Notes: generated by a model from the sequence alone, not told the origin. 36,955 bases of DNA from Thermoplasmatota archaeon (GCA_030619765.1 JAUXAU010000027.1:1-36955); one strand, 5' to 3'. Counted from the stretch's first letter, positions 7,746 through 15,232 are shown. Numbers and translations: made by a program.

Positions 7746-8630
7746 CTACCTTGGCCATGTATTTAGAATAATACTTTCAAGACTATCTTCTATGTTATTG
7801 TCTAGTTCAGGGAAAAAATCATAACCAGTGATTTCCTCAAGTCTGTCAACATTTATTAGATAGTCTGCAGGTATTCCAGGAATGTAGTCTCTTTGATTTG
7901 GCAGAATAAAGGCATACATTGAAAAAATTCCATTCTCATTAGTAGATAAGATTGCCTTGAAACAGTGAGTTGGCATTGCAACATTATTAGGTCCAATGAA
8001 TTCTGATGGGTCAACAAACTGACTGTCAGGGCTAAGAAACAAATTGCCAGTAATTATCCAAGCTTCTCCTTCTTCTCTTACTATGTCACGGACTTGTCCT
8101 TCAAGTTTTTTCCATATGTATCTATTTAATCTTGGTGTTTGTGGACTCATGTTTGATAAAAGAAAAGTAGTAGACATGGCAGCTCTGCTTCGTTTAAATG
8201 CTGCAGCAGGTGCATTATGACCCCTATCATAGCCACTATTTCGATAATCCTCTAATTTTGATCTTGAGCCAATTGACAGTTGAGTATCAGATCTAAAGTC
8301 ATTTGTGCGTTTTGCATTTCCCTGAAGATTTGAAGAAGAAAGATAGTATGCTACCCAATAGGGTATTTTCCAGTCATCATTGTGGTTAATAACAAAATAT
8401 CTTTTATCAAGAACAGTGCCACGAGCACTTGCAATTCCCCATAATAGATTAAGGCTATCTTTTATAACTTCATAAGATTGTGTATTTTCAGTCTGACCTC
8501 TATGGAAAGTAAGTAGGGTGTCTATCTTTGCTTCGATTCTGTCCAACTTTTGTTCTATTGTTTCTTGGCAGATTGCAGGGCTATAAGATAAGAATAGAAT
8601 TAATAGAACTAAACAACATTTTGTACACAT
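7746..8630 (-). CDS. Secreted DNA/RNA non-specific endonuclease (NUC family)
   Basis: 294 residues. A signal peptide (about 1-22, ending ICQE) and a short coiled coil (about 24-42) precede the nuclease domain. The family motif is present: Asp135-Arg-Gly-His138 (YDRGHNAPAAAF) with the general-base His138, then LLSNMSPQ (Asn160) and the metal-binding Asn169/Glu177 region of PRLNRYIWKKLE. This is the beta-beta-alpha-metal fold of Serratia nuclease and EndoG, which cuts DNA and RNA non-specifically with a divalent metal. The start has AAGGAGG 6-7 bases upstream. It lies 13 bases after the amidase gene. No immunity protein is evident unless the downstream membrane protein serves as one. Export would suit nutrient scavenging, extracellular DNA degradation or use as a toxin. 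Confidence 0.9.
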   Translation of the reverse strand: MCTKCCLVLLILFLSYSPAICQETIEQKLDRIEAKIDTLLTFHRGQTENTQSYEVIKDSLNLLWGIASARGTVLDKRYFVINHNDDWKIPYWVAYYLSSSNLQGNAKRTNDFRSDTQLSIGSRSKLEDYRNSGYDRGHNAPAAAFKRSRAAMSTTFLLSNMSPQTPRLNRYIWKKLEGQVRDIVREEGEAWIITGNLFLSPDSQFVDPSEFIGPNNVAMPTHCFKAILSTNENGIFSMYAFILPNQRDYIPGIPADYLINVDRLEEITGYDFFPELDNNIEDSLESIILNTWPR

Positions 8631-8643
8631 ATGTGCCTCCTTT

Positions 8644-9381
8644 TTAAATCAAGATAAAATCCTTGTTCTTATATCCTCTTATCCTTTGGCAAACTTCATA
8701 ACCTTCATGGTTACCCTCATCATTGGTATTGCCTTCTATAGTATGAAAAACCTCATCTGCAGCTCGAATAACAATTCCAGTATGAACCCAATCTGTAGAT
8801 GTTCTTCTCGTTAGGAAGAATGAACCTGGCGTAATTTGTTCTTTATTTACTATATCAGATTCCTTTAAAAAAATTCCTTTTTTCTTTGCTCTTTTTGCAA
8901 AAATATCGCAGGAGACAGAAGTTTTAATAGGTAATGGGACACCTAAATTCTTGCAAGCCTGCTTCAAGATAAAACAAGCAAATCCTGCACACCACAGCTG
9001 TTTTGGACCTTCTTTCCCATTCATATAGAGACGAACCCAAGGCCCTTTATTATGACCGCCCATCTCCCGAGGATGTTGTTTTAAATGCTGTTTTGCATAA
9101 GCAACTACCATTTGCCCAAGTGACTTTTTATCACTAGGAATGGATCTTAAAGCATCCGTCATTGGAAGGATCAACTTTGCAAAAGTTTTTCTTCCAACAA
9201 TTCCATCTACTTTTAGGCGTTTTTTTCTTTGAAACTGTCTTACTGCAGAATCTGTAGCAGGACCGAAATCACTATCAATACAAATATAAAAGCCATGAAG
9301 ACAAAGCCATTCCTGGATTAATCTTACCTTATTCCCTTTGCTTCCTTTTTTATAGTTTTTGTTCAAAACAAGATCTTCCAT
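8644..9381 (-). CDS. Peptidoglycan-binding CHAP/NlpC-like amidase
   Basis: 245 residues. An N-terminal peptidoglycan-binding domain of the PG_binding_1 type (about 10-75; KGNKVRLIQEWL, DSDFGPATDSAVRQFQ, LKVDGIVGRKTF) is followed by a papain-fold hydrolase (about 85-245). Cys131 in LWCAGFACF, His200 in DWVHTGIV and the IEGNTN motif (Glu216/Asn218) are the expected catalytic set. Such proteins cleave peptide or amide bonds in cell-wall peptidoglycan. There is no signal peptide, as in many phage endolysins, which would require a holin or another exit route. Start ATG 9381 has AAAGGAGG 8 bases upstream. With the nuclease and two small membrane proteins around it, this looks like a lysis or attack module. 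Confidence 0.85.
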   Translation of the reverse strand: MEDLVLNKNYKKGSKGNKVRLIQEWLCLHGFYICIDSDFGPATDSAVRQFQRKKRLKVDGIVGRKTFAKLILPMTDALRSIPSDKKSLGQMVVAYAKQHLKQHPREMGGHNKGPWVRLYMNGKEGPKQLWCAGFACFILKQACKNLGVPLPIKTSVSCDIFAKRAKKKGIFLKESDIVNKEQITPGSFFLTRRTSTDWVHTGIVIRAADEVFHTIEGNTNDEGNHEGYEVCQRIRGYKNKDFILI

Positions 9382-9468
9382 AGTTTTTCCTCCTTTTTCA
9401 TATTCAATCTAAGTAAGGTTAGATCTTGTTTCATAACACTCTCCTCTCCCTCAAATTCGATCTTATTC

Positions 9469-9642
9469 TCATGGATACAATGAGCCAATAATTTTTGGAT
9501 TTATCACCAATACTCCAATAAGGACACCTGAGATAATCCTTGCAGCTAAAGCACACCCTATCAAGGTCCCAAACGTAGAAGAAGTGAAGAAATCCTTCGA
9601 GAGTTGAGCCTCGCGAAAAACAGCATTATTGTTGTCACTCAT
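9469..9642 (-). CDS. 57-residue membrane protein
   Basis: ATG at 9642 follows AGGTGGAAGT. The protein begins MSDNNNAVFREAQLSKDFF and has one long hydrophobic segment (about 24-49; LIGCALAARIISGVLIG then VLVI) before a short NPKIIGSLYP tail. It is too short for usual gene calling, but the ribosome site and the clean N-terminal-polar, C-terminal-hydrophobic layout support it. It lies between the tiny ORF after the pYEATS gene and the amidase. Its size and single helix would suit a small pore-former or regulator; that is inference. The 87 bases after it hold a weak candidate leader frame (ATG at 9434 behind GGAGAG) overlapping the amidase start. Confidence 0.6.
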   Translation of the reverse strand: MSDNNNAVFREAQLSKDFFTSSTFGTLIGCALAARIISGVLIGVLVINPKIIGSLYP

Positions 9643-9664
9643 ACTTCCACCTATTTCTATTCAG

Positions 9665-9724
9665 CTAACTTTCGTCTAATGTCATATAACCCGTATTAAC
9701 TGGCGTTACAGGCTGTTTTATCAC
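9665..9724 (-). CDS. 19-residue ORF overlapping the pYEATS stop
   Basis: GTG at 9724-9722 overlaps the TGA of the pYEATS gene (GTGA) and lies 7 bases after AGGAG. The frame reads (M)IKQPVTPVNTGYMTLDES and stops at 9665. Perfect ribosome-site spacing plus stop-start overlap suggests it is translated. It could be a short protease target or regulatory peptide, or simply coupling sequence. Confidence 0.35.
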   Translation of the reverse strand: MIKQPVTPVNTGYMTLDES

Positions 9725-10038
9725 TTCAAATCTCCTGTATAGTTTTTCTTTCTCTCTCTTGTATGCTCAAACCCTATATCGAGCCACAGTTCTGCGTGCT
9801 TCACCTCTCCGCTCTTCATCGTTACTTCTGCTCGAATCAAGAATTCACCCCAGCCCTGAATTGTCCTGGCAAAATTATTTGCTGCACTCGTACTAACTAT
9901 TCGGCGGTTAGGGAAACTTTCGTGAAGCAAGTAGGTGACATATTTGATCTCTTTTAATTCCTGGGGTGTGCCTTCGATTGACACTGTCCAGGAGTACCAG
10001 TTATCCCGAAGCTTTTTGTATGTGTTTACAACTTTCAT
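9721..10038 (-). CDS. Prokaryotic YEATS (pYEATS) domain protein
   Basis: 105 residues forming a single beta-sandwich domain. The pattern WYSWTVSIEGTPQEL, IKYVTYLLHESFPN, NNFARTIQGWGEFLIRA and a closing LWLDIGF strand matches prokaryotic YEATS domains, which share the immunoglobulin-like fold of eukaryotic acyl-lysine readers and are predicted to read modified ligands in NTP-dependent conflict systems. The ATG overlaps the TGA of the upstream membrane protein (ATGA), so the two are translationally coupled and probably interact. Its ligand is unknown. No effector domain is attached, so it is likely the sensing or adaptor part of the subtilase operon. Confidence 0.75.
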   Translation of the reverse strand: MKVVNTYKKLRDNWYSWTVSIEGTPQELKEIKYVTYLLHESFPNRRIVSTSAANNFARTIQGWGEFLIRAEVTMKSGEVKHAELWLDIGFEHTRERKKNYTGDLK

Positions 10039-10595
10039 CGCAAGTCCACACTCCCTTTCTTAGGTGAATAACTATCACTGAACCATTCTCGACCTACGTA
10101 CACTAACTTAACTTGAAACTCTGGGTTTTCGATTCCTGGAGTTTGGACATAGATGTAAGGCCCAGCGTCGGTATCGACTTGAATCGTCACCTTTTTATCA
10201 AGCACAACTTGCCGGCCATTACTGAAAATCGAATACCAACACTTTGCATTTCGGAAATGGGCAGGTTGTGATGGAGGAGGCACCTGTGGATCTGGCTCAG
10301 GGAAGTTGAGAAATAACTTGATCGATCTGAGTGGAATGCGTTTTCTTATGAGAAGTAGAATAAGAGTAGCAATGACCCACATCCCGAAAGGTCCTCCAGC
10401 AGTGAAAGCCACCCCCAAAAACTCGCCTTTTGCTGTGCTCTGAAGCATCTCCAAAAGTAGTTCTTCGTGACCGCTAAGGAAAAATATCAACAAGATGAGC
10501 CCAATAATAACAACTGCTATCAGCAGTGCTCCAAGAGCAAGAGTCAAAGTTTCGGCAGTGCGTGGGTTCATATCCAAGGCCCCTCTAATTCCCAT
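10035..10595 (-). CDS. Two-helix membrane protein coupled to pYEATS
   Basis: 186 residues. Two transmembrane segments (about 17-41, LTLALGALLIAVVIIGLILL; about 66-85, FGMWVIATLILLLI) enclose a short loop, followed by a proline-rich linker (about 105-117) and a C-terminal beta domain (about 118-186, CWYSIFSNGRQVVLDKKVTI ... PGIENPEFQVKLVYVG). The start is either ATG 10595 or ATG 10571 (behind GAGGGG, better spaced). It begins 4 bases after the subtilase and overlaps the pYEATS gene. The C-terminal domain may be another ligand-binding sandwich. No family name recognised; it likely anchors the system to the membrane. Confidence 0.6.
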   Translation of the reverse strand: MGIRGALDMNPRTAETLTLALGALLIAVVIIGLILLIFFLSGHEELLLEMLQSTAKGEFLGVAFTAGGPFGMWVIATLILLLIRKRIPLRSIKLFLNFPEPDPQVPPPSQPAHFRNAKCWYSIFSNGRQVVLDKKVTIQVDTDAGPYIYVQTPGIENPEFQVKLVYVGREWFSDSYSPKKGSVDLR

Positions 10596-10599
10596 TAGC

Positions 10600-12189
10600 C
10601 TAATCTCCCAATTCGAGAATCATATCCTCCAGCGCCTGAATCTCCTCCTCCATTATCTCTTCCTCAACTAGAGTCGGTGGCACAGGTGGAATAGGACGAA
10701 CGATTGGAGGCCTGGGAATGGGAATAGGTGGACGTATTATACACCGAAATCGTGCGATCAGTGCTGCTCGAAAAGCGTCCACTAAACCGTTCCCCGTTGC
10801 CAGATCATGTCCAGGAACTGCTGGATGCCCCCCAGTGTTTGGGTGGCAGTTACCTGCAGTTACATCGCGTGCCGTTCTCTTGAGAATATCACGCACCTGA
10901 GCAGGTGTTAAACGCCGGCAGACTTGCTTCATCAAGGCGCAAACGCCAGCCAATTGAGGCGCAGCTGCGGAAGTACCGCTGAAGGCTGCCCAGCCATCGT
11001 TGTTGGCTGTTTCATCCCCATTAGGATGTGCGCCACCAGCGAGGTTTTGGTCAAGGTAATCGTTCGGCTCCACAGGAAGCATAATGTAGATGGCTCTGGG
11101 CGGCAACCCGACCAAACCGCATACATCAGGTACATTCCGGCCTGGATAGATATTGCTCGCGAATCCACTTGCATACGGCGTAGCTTCAAATGATCCATCA
11201 GGATGCATATAGACACCACCCGCCGAAATCACATCGGGATGTTGTCCAGGAAATCCCCAGTGCCCATTGCCTGCTGAGAAAATGACGATGATGCCTTGCC
11301 TAACTGCATTAGCGACGGCAGCAGCAAGAGCTTGATCAGCAGCTGACAGCGGTGGATTCCTCCTACTGTAGCCCCAACTGCACGAGATGATATCTGGACG
11401 AAGTGCAACGGCAGCGTTGAATGCCCCAACCGAATTCACGAAGTTGATCTTGACCATCGTGAAATTCACATCGGGTGCCACAGCAAAGACGTTCGCAGAT
11501 TCGCCGGTGCCGTGACCATGTTCGTCGTGGTCAGGATTGGTTGCCGCAGGGCCAAGGACAACAGAAGTGGCACGACAGCCTCGTTGAACAAAGAAAGGAT
11601 GGCGATACCATCCAGAATCCACCATCACCACTTTGACACCACGCCCTGTGAAGCGGGCACGATGAGCACGGACAGCGTTCATTCCCAGCGATACATCCGA
11701 CGGCACATCTAAATGCCAATACGCCTTCGACGGCGGAAAGGCAGAGGCGAAATAATACACTGGTTCGTTCAGCGCAACCCCTTCCAGCACATCGGCCAGA
11801 GGGCTTTTCGCCGGGTCAATTAACCCAGGGATAGCCGTGTCCGGACACTCGAGGAAAGTTGCCGTGGTCACCTGACCGAATTTCTTGATTGCCTCCCGCT
11901 CTTCTGCTACGATTTTTGTCTTGAAAACCCGTTTATAAACTTCAGCAGGAGCAGCAATGGTGATTGTTACTTGACCGACTTGTAACACCTTGAACCCCTC
12001 AGTGCGCAGCCGTTCGACTGCTGAGTTCACCAACTGAGATTCTGAGTAAAAGTCGGGGACAGTATCGCTCGTGACAAGTTCCGGAGTCTCGAAGAGTGAA
12101 ACTCCGCGCACAGAACGCACAGATGCTTCAGCATATACAACCGGGGGCATGGTTGGTGCACCCTTTTTTGGTTTTGCTTTTTCAGCCAT
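10600..12189 (-). CDS. Subtilisin-family serine protease (S8) with propeptide-like N-domain
   Basis: 529 residues from ATG 12189, which follows AAAGGAGGTGAACAAA; a GTG three codons earlier is less likely. Residues about 20-145 form a propeptide-like domain. The protease domain (about 155-490) shows the triad Asp191 (VVMVDSGW), His226 (HGHGTG) and Ser407 (FSGTSAAAP), with the oxyanion Asn308 (FSAGNG). There is no signal peptide or transmembrane segment, so it probably acts in the cytoplasm. A proline-rich stretch (PPIPIPRPP) leads to an acidic coil tail (about 505-529, EEEIMEEEIQALEDM). It follows a separate propeptide-like gene and precedes a membrane protein and pYEATS, fitting a regulated suicide or conflict protease. 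Its G+C looks higher than that of the genes to its left, perhaps indicating transfer. Confidence 0.92.
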   Translation of the reverse strand: MAEKAKPKKGAPTMPPVVYAEASVRSVRGVSLFETPELVTSDTVPDFYSESQLVNSAVERLRTEGFKVLQVGQVTITIAAPAEVYKRVFKTKIVAEEREAIKKFGQVTTATFLECPDTAIPGLIDPAKSPLADVLEGVALNEPVYYFASAFPPSKAYWHLDVPSDVSLGMNAVRAHRARFTGRGVKVVMVDSGWYRHPFFVQRGCRATSVVLGPAATNPDHDEHGHGTGESANVFAVAPDVNFTMVKINFVNSVGAFNAAVALRPDIISCSWGYSRRNPPLSAADQALAAAVANAVRQGIIVIFSAGNGHWGFPGQHPDVISAGGVYMHPDGSFEATPYASGFASNIYPGRNVPDVCGLVGLPPRAIYIMLPVEPNDYLDQNLAGGAHPNGDETANNDGWAAFSGTSAAAPQLAGVCALMKQVCRRLTPAQVRDILKRTARDVTAGNCHPNTGGHPAVPGHDLATGNGLVDAFRAALIARFRCIIRPPIPIPRPPIVRPIPPVPPTLVEEEIMEEEIQALEDMILELGD

Positions 12190-12240
12190 TTTGTTCACCT
12201 CCTTTCGGTTTGTTAACTACAGATGACAATATTCAACACA

Positions 12241-12267
12241 GACTCACACCCCACAAAGGTGTAAGTC
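12241..12267 (-). promoter_or_regulatory. Intercistronic stem-loop between propeptide homologue and subtilase
   Basis: A 10-bp stem (GACTTACACC with GGTGTGAGTC, one G-T pair on the minus strand, 7-base loop) lies in the 156-base gap. No T-run follows, so it is not an obvious terminator; it may set the expression ratio or an mRNA end. A second AAAGGAGGTGAT with a two-codon frame (ATG TGG TAA) lies just upstream of it, at about 12290. Confidence 0.45.
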
Positions 12268-12345
12268 AACCCTTTTAGTTGTTTACCACATATCACCTCC
12301 TTTCCTTGACTCATGTACCACACAATCTTCCCAATCTCATAAGTA

Positions 12346-12720
12346 TTAAGGGAAGAACTCAGGTGGCTCTGGAAAAGCAACTTTCTCTACAATATCTCTG
12401 AGCGAATCAGGTATCACTAATTCACCATCAGGACTCACTATTATTCCACCTGTCGACTCATCCTTCTTTAGGGTCAGTTTGACTCTAAATACCTCTTCAA
12501 ATTGTGCTGGTTTTCCCAGTAGTGTCAGTGTCACACCTGATTGCTCAACAGTAAAGCCTAATTCTTGAAGGCGCCGAGTTGCCTCCGCAATTGTCTTCGC
12601 TTCTGGGGTGAACTCCTCGATGTTTTCTGCTGTGATCGGGACATCTGCACGAGCCAGAGACCGACCACTCTTAGACTTCAAGATCGCCTCAGCCGAAATT
12701 ATTGAAGTTTCTTGGCCCAT
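12346..12720 (-). CDS. Stand-alone subtilase-propeptide-like protein
   Basis: 124 residues from ATG 12720 (GAAGGGG upstream); an earlier in-frame start is not preferred. The body parallels the N-terminal domain of the downstream subtilase: a SVRS/LKSKSGRS-like first strand, a helix ending in LQELGF here and LRTEGF in the subtilase, then V.Q.G.VT.T, a P.....VF.VK helix-strand, and a final DI.E.VAFPEPP versus DVLEGVALNEP. Subtilase propeptides fold the enzyme and inhibit it until removed. A separate copy encoded first in the operon could act in trans as inhibitor or as the sensor whose removal unleashes the protease. The family relation is seen by eye only; the inhibitory role is inferred. Confidence 0.65.
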   Translation of the reverse strand: MGQETSIISAEAILKSKSGRSLARADVPITAENIEEFTPEAKTIAEATRRLQELGFTVEQSGVTLTLLGKPAQFEEVFRVKLTLKKDESTGGIIVSPDGELVIPDSLRDIVEKVAFPEPPEFFP

Positions 12721-12891
12721 TATTACCCCTTCTATGATGTCCTTTCTTATAGATTTACAGGACATACTGATTTACTCATTCATAAAACAGTTCACAAGCA
12801 ATAAGACCAACAAATAACTGATGAATGCTTTCTATGTCCTCTGCATCGCAAACAGTACCACCATAACAGTTAAAACAGAAAGCAATGTTGA

Positions 12892-12954
12892 CTAACTTTA
12901 TATATCCGAATGGTTCAAGTATACCACCCTATAATTGTCCTTTTCCTTATCTTT
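12892..12954 (-). repeat. Recombinase 3' flank, copy 2
   Basis: After the recombinase stop (minus strand) the sequence GAACCATTCGGATATATA then AAGTTAG (ending at 12892) matches the flank at 19151-19213, which reads GAACCATTCGGGTATACA then GAGTTAG. The shared end in GTTAG followed by ..ACATT suggests the downstream boundary of the intact element. Confidence 0.6.
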
Positions 12955-13266
12955 TTACTTATCACCTCCCTTTTCTTTCAATTTGTCTACGGGACTAATA
13001 ATCTCACTAATAGAACTTTTACTTACGTGGATATAGATTTCTGTTGTTTTACTACTTTTATGTCCCAGTAGTTCTTGGATATACTGCAAATCGGGTCCAG
13101 ATTCAAGCAAACAAGCTGTAAAATTATGCATTAAGATGCACTTATGCTTGATGTTAGAAGGAACAGAAACAATATAGATAGGATTATAAGGAAAGGCAAC
13201 TGCCTTGAAATCAACTGTAGTTCTGGGGAAATATAGTTGAATTAAAAAAAGAGGGAAGTTTATCAT
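12955..13266 (-). pseudogene. Tyrosine recombinase with internal deletion, copy 2
   Basis: A 103-codon frame with its own promoter and ribosome site joins the recombinase N-terminus ([15 protein letters not shown], residues about 17-31) to its extreme C-terminus ([20 protein letters not shown] then [10 protein letters not shown] and [12 protein letters not shown]). The C-terminal signature, with the conserved GHKS histidine and the nucleophile tyrosine in EIYIHVS, identifies a XerD/integron-integrase-type tyrosine recombinase, a family usually near 300 residues or longer. The central domain and the first catalytic arginine are gone, and the HxxR motif is degraded. It is therefore catalytically dead, though it could still be made as a small protein. 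Confidence 0.85.
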
Positions 13267-13297
13267 AGTTTGCTCCTTTTACTACCCTCCAGATATT

Positions 13298-13325
13298 ATT
13301 GTAAGGTTTATCAAAAAATTGTCAA
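13298..13325 (-). promoter_or_regulatory. Recombinase promoter P2, copy 2
   Basis: TTGACA (13325-13320), 16 bases, TACAAT (13303-13298) on the minus strand, followed by GGAGGGTAGT and AAAAGGAG before the recombinase ATG. Next to it (about 13340-13372) is a decayed version of the P1/P2 terminator whose right-hand arm has lost pairing. This region directly follows the lipoprotein stop codon, so P1 and the CCCCGGGG block are missing from this copy. Confidence 0.7.
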
Positions 13326-13405
13326 GGAAAAAAACACTAAAAAAGAGGAAAAAGACTCACCAAAGCGAACCTTTTTCACCCAATACTACCCTTAAAATCC
13401 ATAGC

Positions 13406-14578
13406 TCAATACATAAGACCTTCTGCTTCATCATTAAGAGGGCAGACAGTTCTCTCGTAAATATCAAGTTCCCATATAGCCTCTTTATCTATACTCCCAG
13501 TCAACATAGAAATTGTCCACCTAAAAGTAAAGCGATATACTCCATTTCCTAATGGTTCATATGTCCATCCATGTGCTATCAAACGCGAATATGGAGTATC
13601 AGCACACCCACCAAACCATATTTTAATATTCCCTATAATTGTAAAATTATTTTTGGGACGATAGTTCCTAAACATTCTCGATGCCTCTTCATAAGTATCG
13701 GCCTTCGCAATATGCCCAAAAGTAGGTCGATGAGCAGCACAATATGAACACATCTTTTCTGATTTTACTTTCTCTGTTTTTTCTACATTTTTCCTTTCGC
13801 TTCTCATGCAAGAAACATATTTCGTCTTTGTTCTCATTCTCTTCCCACATTCAGGACATACCACCTTTTGTTTCACACGAACTTTCACTATCTGATGGTC
13901 GTAACACCTTCCTTTCTTTGTTTCCTGAGTTGGATATTTCTCAAGATAGAGATGTTTATATTTCTGCTTTATTTTAAAGACTTTATCTGCTTTAAGAAAT
14001 TTGCCACATATCTCACACTTGTATACATTTCCTACTGGGAGTTTCACTCTTTTATTAAGAAATTTTATCCTAACGAGAGCACTATCCTTTAAGATTTTTG
14101 CTTTTTTCATATCAAGGTAACCTTCAAAAGTATGACCCAATAAAATTTCTGCTTTTTCTCCTATTTTCACAACTTTCTTATGAAGAGAATCAGCAGCCAA
14201 AGGTTTTACTGCCGCTATCCGTGGTCTTTCATAGACTTTCCCTAATCCATAGAACCCTTCAGCTAATTTGAGAGAATCTATTATCGAATCGCATTGGCAA
14301 CTTTGGATACCCTTCTTGTACATATCCTCGGCTAGGGAATCATTTTCGTACTTTTCCAAGTATAACCTCCCCAGCACAAAGTAAACTTTGTCTCTGTCCT
14401 TGTAGTCGGGAAAGCGCTCTAATATCTTTTGATAGAAATTGATCGCCGCCTCCCAATTATGTGCATCCTCTTTCTCCTTTGCTTGTTCCAGATAATCTTC
14501 CGCTTTTTTACATCCCAGTAGAAAAACAGCTAATCCTATAAAGAATAAACACGCTATTTTCAGAATGTACTGTCTCAT
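13406..14578 (-). CDS. TPR lipoprotein with zinc-ribbon-like cysteine pairs
   Basis: 390 residues from ATG 14578, directly after AAAGGAGGGAAT. A lipoprotein signal peptide ends in the lipobox LLGC (Cys at about 22). TPR-like helices follow (about 30-120; AHNWEAAINFYQKILERFPD, KVYFVLGRLYLEKY). The central part holds three cysteine pairs (CEICGK, CPECGKRM and CSYC) suggestive of zinc or metal binding. The C-terminus is beta-rich (YRFTFRWTISMLTGSIDKEA). A lipoprotein with zinc ribbons is unusual, since such ribbons are generally cytoplasmic. No known family. It lies immediately downstream of recombinase remnant 3, whose promoter may drive it. Confidence 0.75.
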   Translation of the reverse strand: MRQYILKIACLFFIGLAVFLLGCKKAEDYLEQAKEKEDAHNWEAAINFYQKILERFPDYKDRDKVYFVLGRLYLEKYENDSLAEDMYKKGIQSCQCDSIIDSLKLAEGFYGLGKVYERPRIAAVKPLAADSLHKKVVKIGEKAEILLGHTFEGYLDMKKAKILKDSALVRIKFLNKRVKLPVGNVYKCEICGKFLKADKVFKIKQKYKHLYLEKYPTQETKKGRCYDHQIVKVRVKQKVVCPECGKRMRTKTKYVSCMRSERKNVEKTEKVKSEKMCSYCAAHRPTFGHIAKADTYEEASRMFRNYRPKNNFTIIGNIKIWFGGCADTPYSRLIAHGWTYEPLGNGVYRFTFRWTISMLTGSIDKEAIWELDIYERTVCPLNDEAEGLMY

Positions 14579-14594
14579 ATTCCCTCCTTTCAAT

Positions 14595-14822
14595 TCAAAT
14601 TTTGAAATTCATCTTGTTTACAAAAAGTATAGCAAATGCAAACTTTTTGTCAATAAGAAAGAGATTTGGCTGGGATCTTGAAAAAGTTGGCATTTTCCAA
14701 CGATAGTCTTTAATACTCTTAATCTTCTTAATATAGATAGGATTATAAGGGAGAGCAACTGCTTTGAGATCAAATGTGGAGTGAAAATATAGCTGAATAA
14801 AAAAACGAGGATAGTTCATCAT
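14595..14822 (-). pseudogene. Tyrosine-recombinase N-terminal remnant, copy 3
   Basis: The frame starts ATGATG behind AAAAGGAG and reads YPRFFIQLYF, then FDLKAVALPYNPIYIKKIKS and IKDYRWK, the N-terminal domain shared with copy 5. It then turns into unrelated lysine- and phenylalanine-rich sequence and stops 16 bases before the lipoprotein start. A -35-like TTGACA lies at 14881-14876, but its -10 is weaker than in other copies. Confidence 0.8.
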
Positions 14823-15005
14823 GGTTTTCTCCTTTTACTACCCTCCTAATATTTAATTTAATATATTTTTAAATTTGTCAAGTAAAAAATGTAGATAGTC
14901 TAGTCCAATAAGGGGAGTAGGGACAAACAATATGCTAACAAGTCCCTAATTCCTCAATCTCATATTTAATATAAATTTCTATCTTTTTCTTTCGCTTATT
15001 CCACT

Positions 15006-15178
15006 GTCCCCGGGGAAAGTCATTAAATTCAGGCGTCGGAGAATAGGGTCGAATCTTGGCAGAGTTGACATTCCCCGCACATAAAATTTATGTGCGGGGT
15101 CGTTATGAGAGGGTATTTTTTAACACAAAGCATTTAATATAAGATGATTGGCAAAAAGTCGCTGCAATTTCTAAAAAT
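15006..15178 (-). repeat. Dispersed repeat, upstream block, copy 3, with 27-base palindrome
   Basis: Carries CCCCGGGG (15008-15015) and the conserved ATTCGACCC and TGTCAACT motifs. Between TGTC and CATAACG it holds a near-perfect palindrome (15073-15099, CCCCGCACATAAA paired with TTTATGTGCGGGG) that copy 4 also has (19662-19688) and copies A, 5 and 6 lack. The 120 bases between this block and the recombinase promoter (about 14884-15005) are AT-rich and unlike the other copies; I see nothing definite in them. Confidence 0.8.
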
Positions 15179-15214
15179 AAAAGGGAGCCTATCATAGATA
15201 TAGCCCCCTTTTTT
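15179..15214 (-). terminator. Rho-independent terminator of the beta-helix gene
   Basis: On the minus strand GGGGGCTAT, a 7-base loop and ATAGGCTCCC form a stem followed by TTTTATTTTT. It lies 18 bases after the stop codon. An almost identical terminator follows the gene at 19820. Confidence 0.85.
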
Positions 15215-15232
15215 CAATGAGTACCGATGCTT

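Noticed and set aside
10718-12278. Frames on both strands within the subtilase gene
   Set aside because: Higher G+C gives long chance frames; the subtilase has the full catalytic triad and start signals.
12270-12300. A two-codon minigene (ATG TGG TAA) behind AAAGGAGGTGAT
   Set aside because: Too short to support as a gene; mentioned with the stem-loop as possible regulatory sequence.
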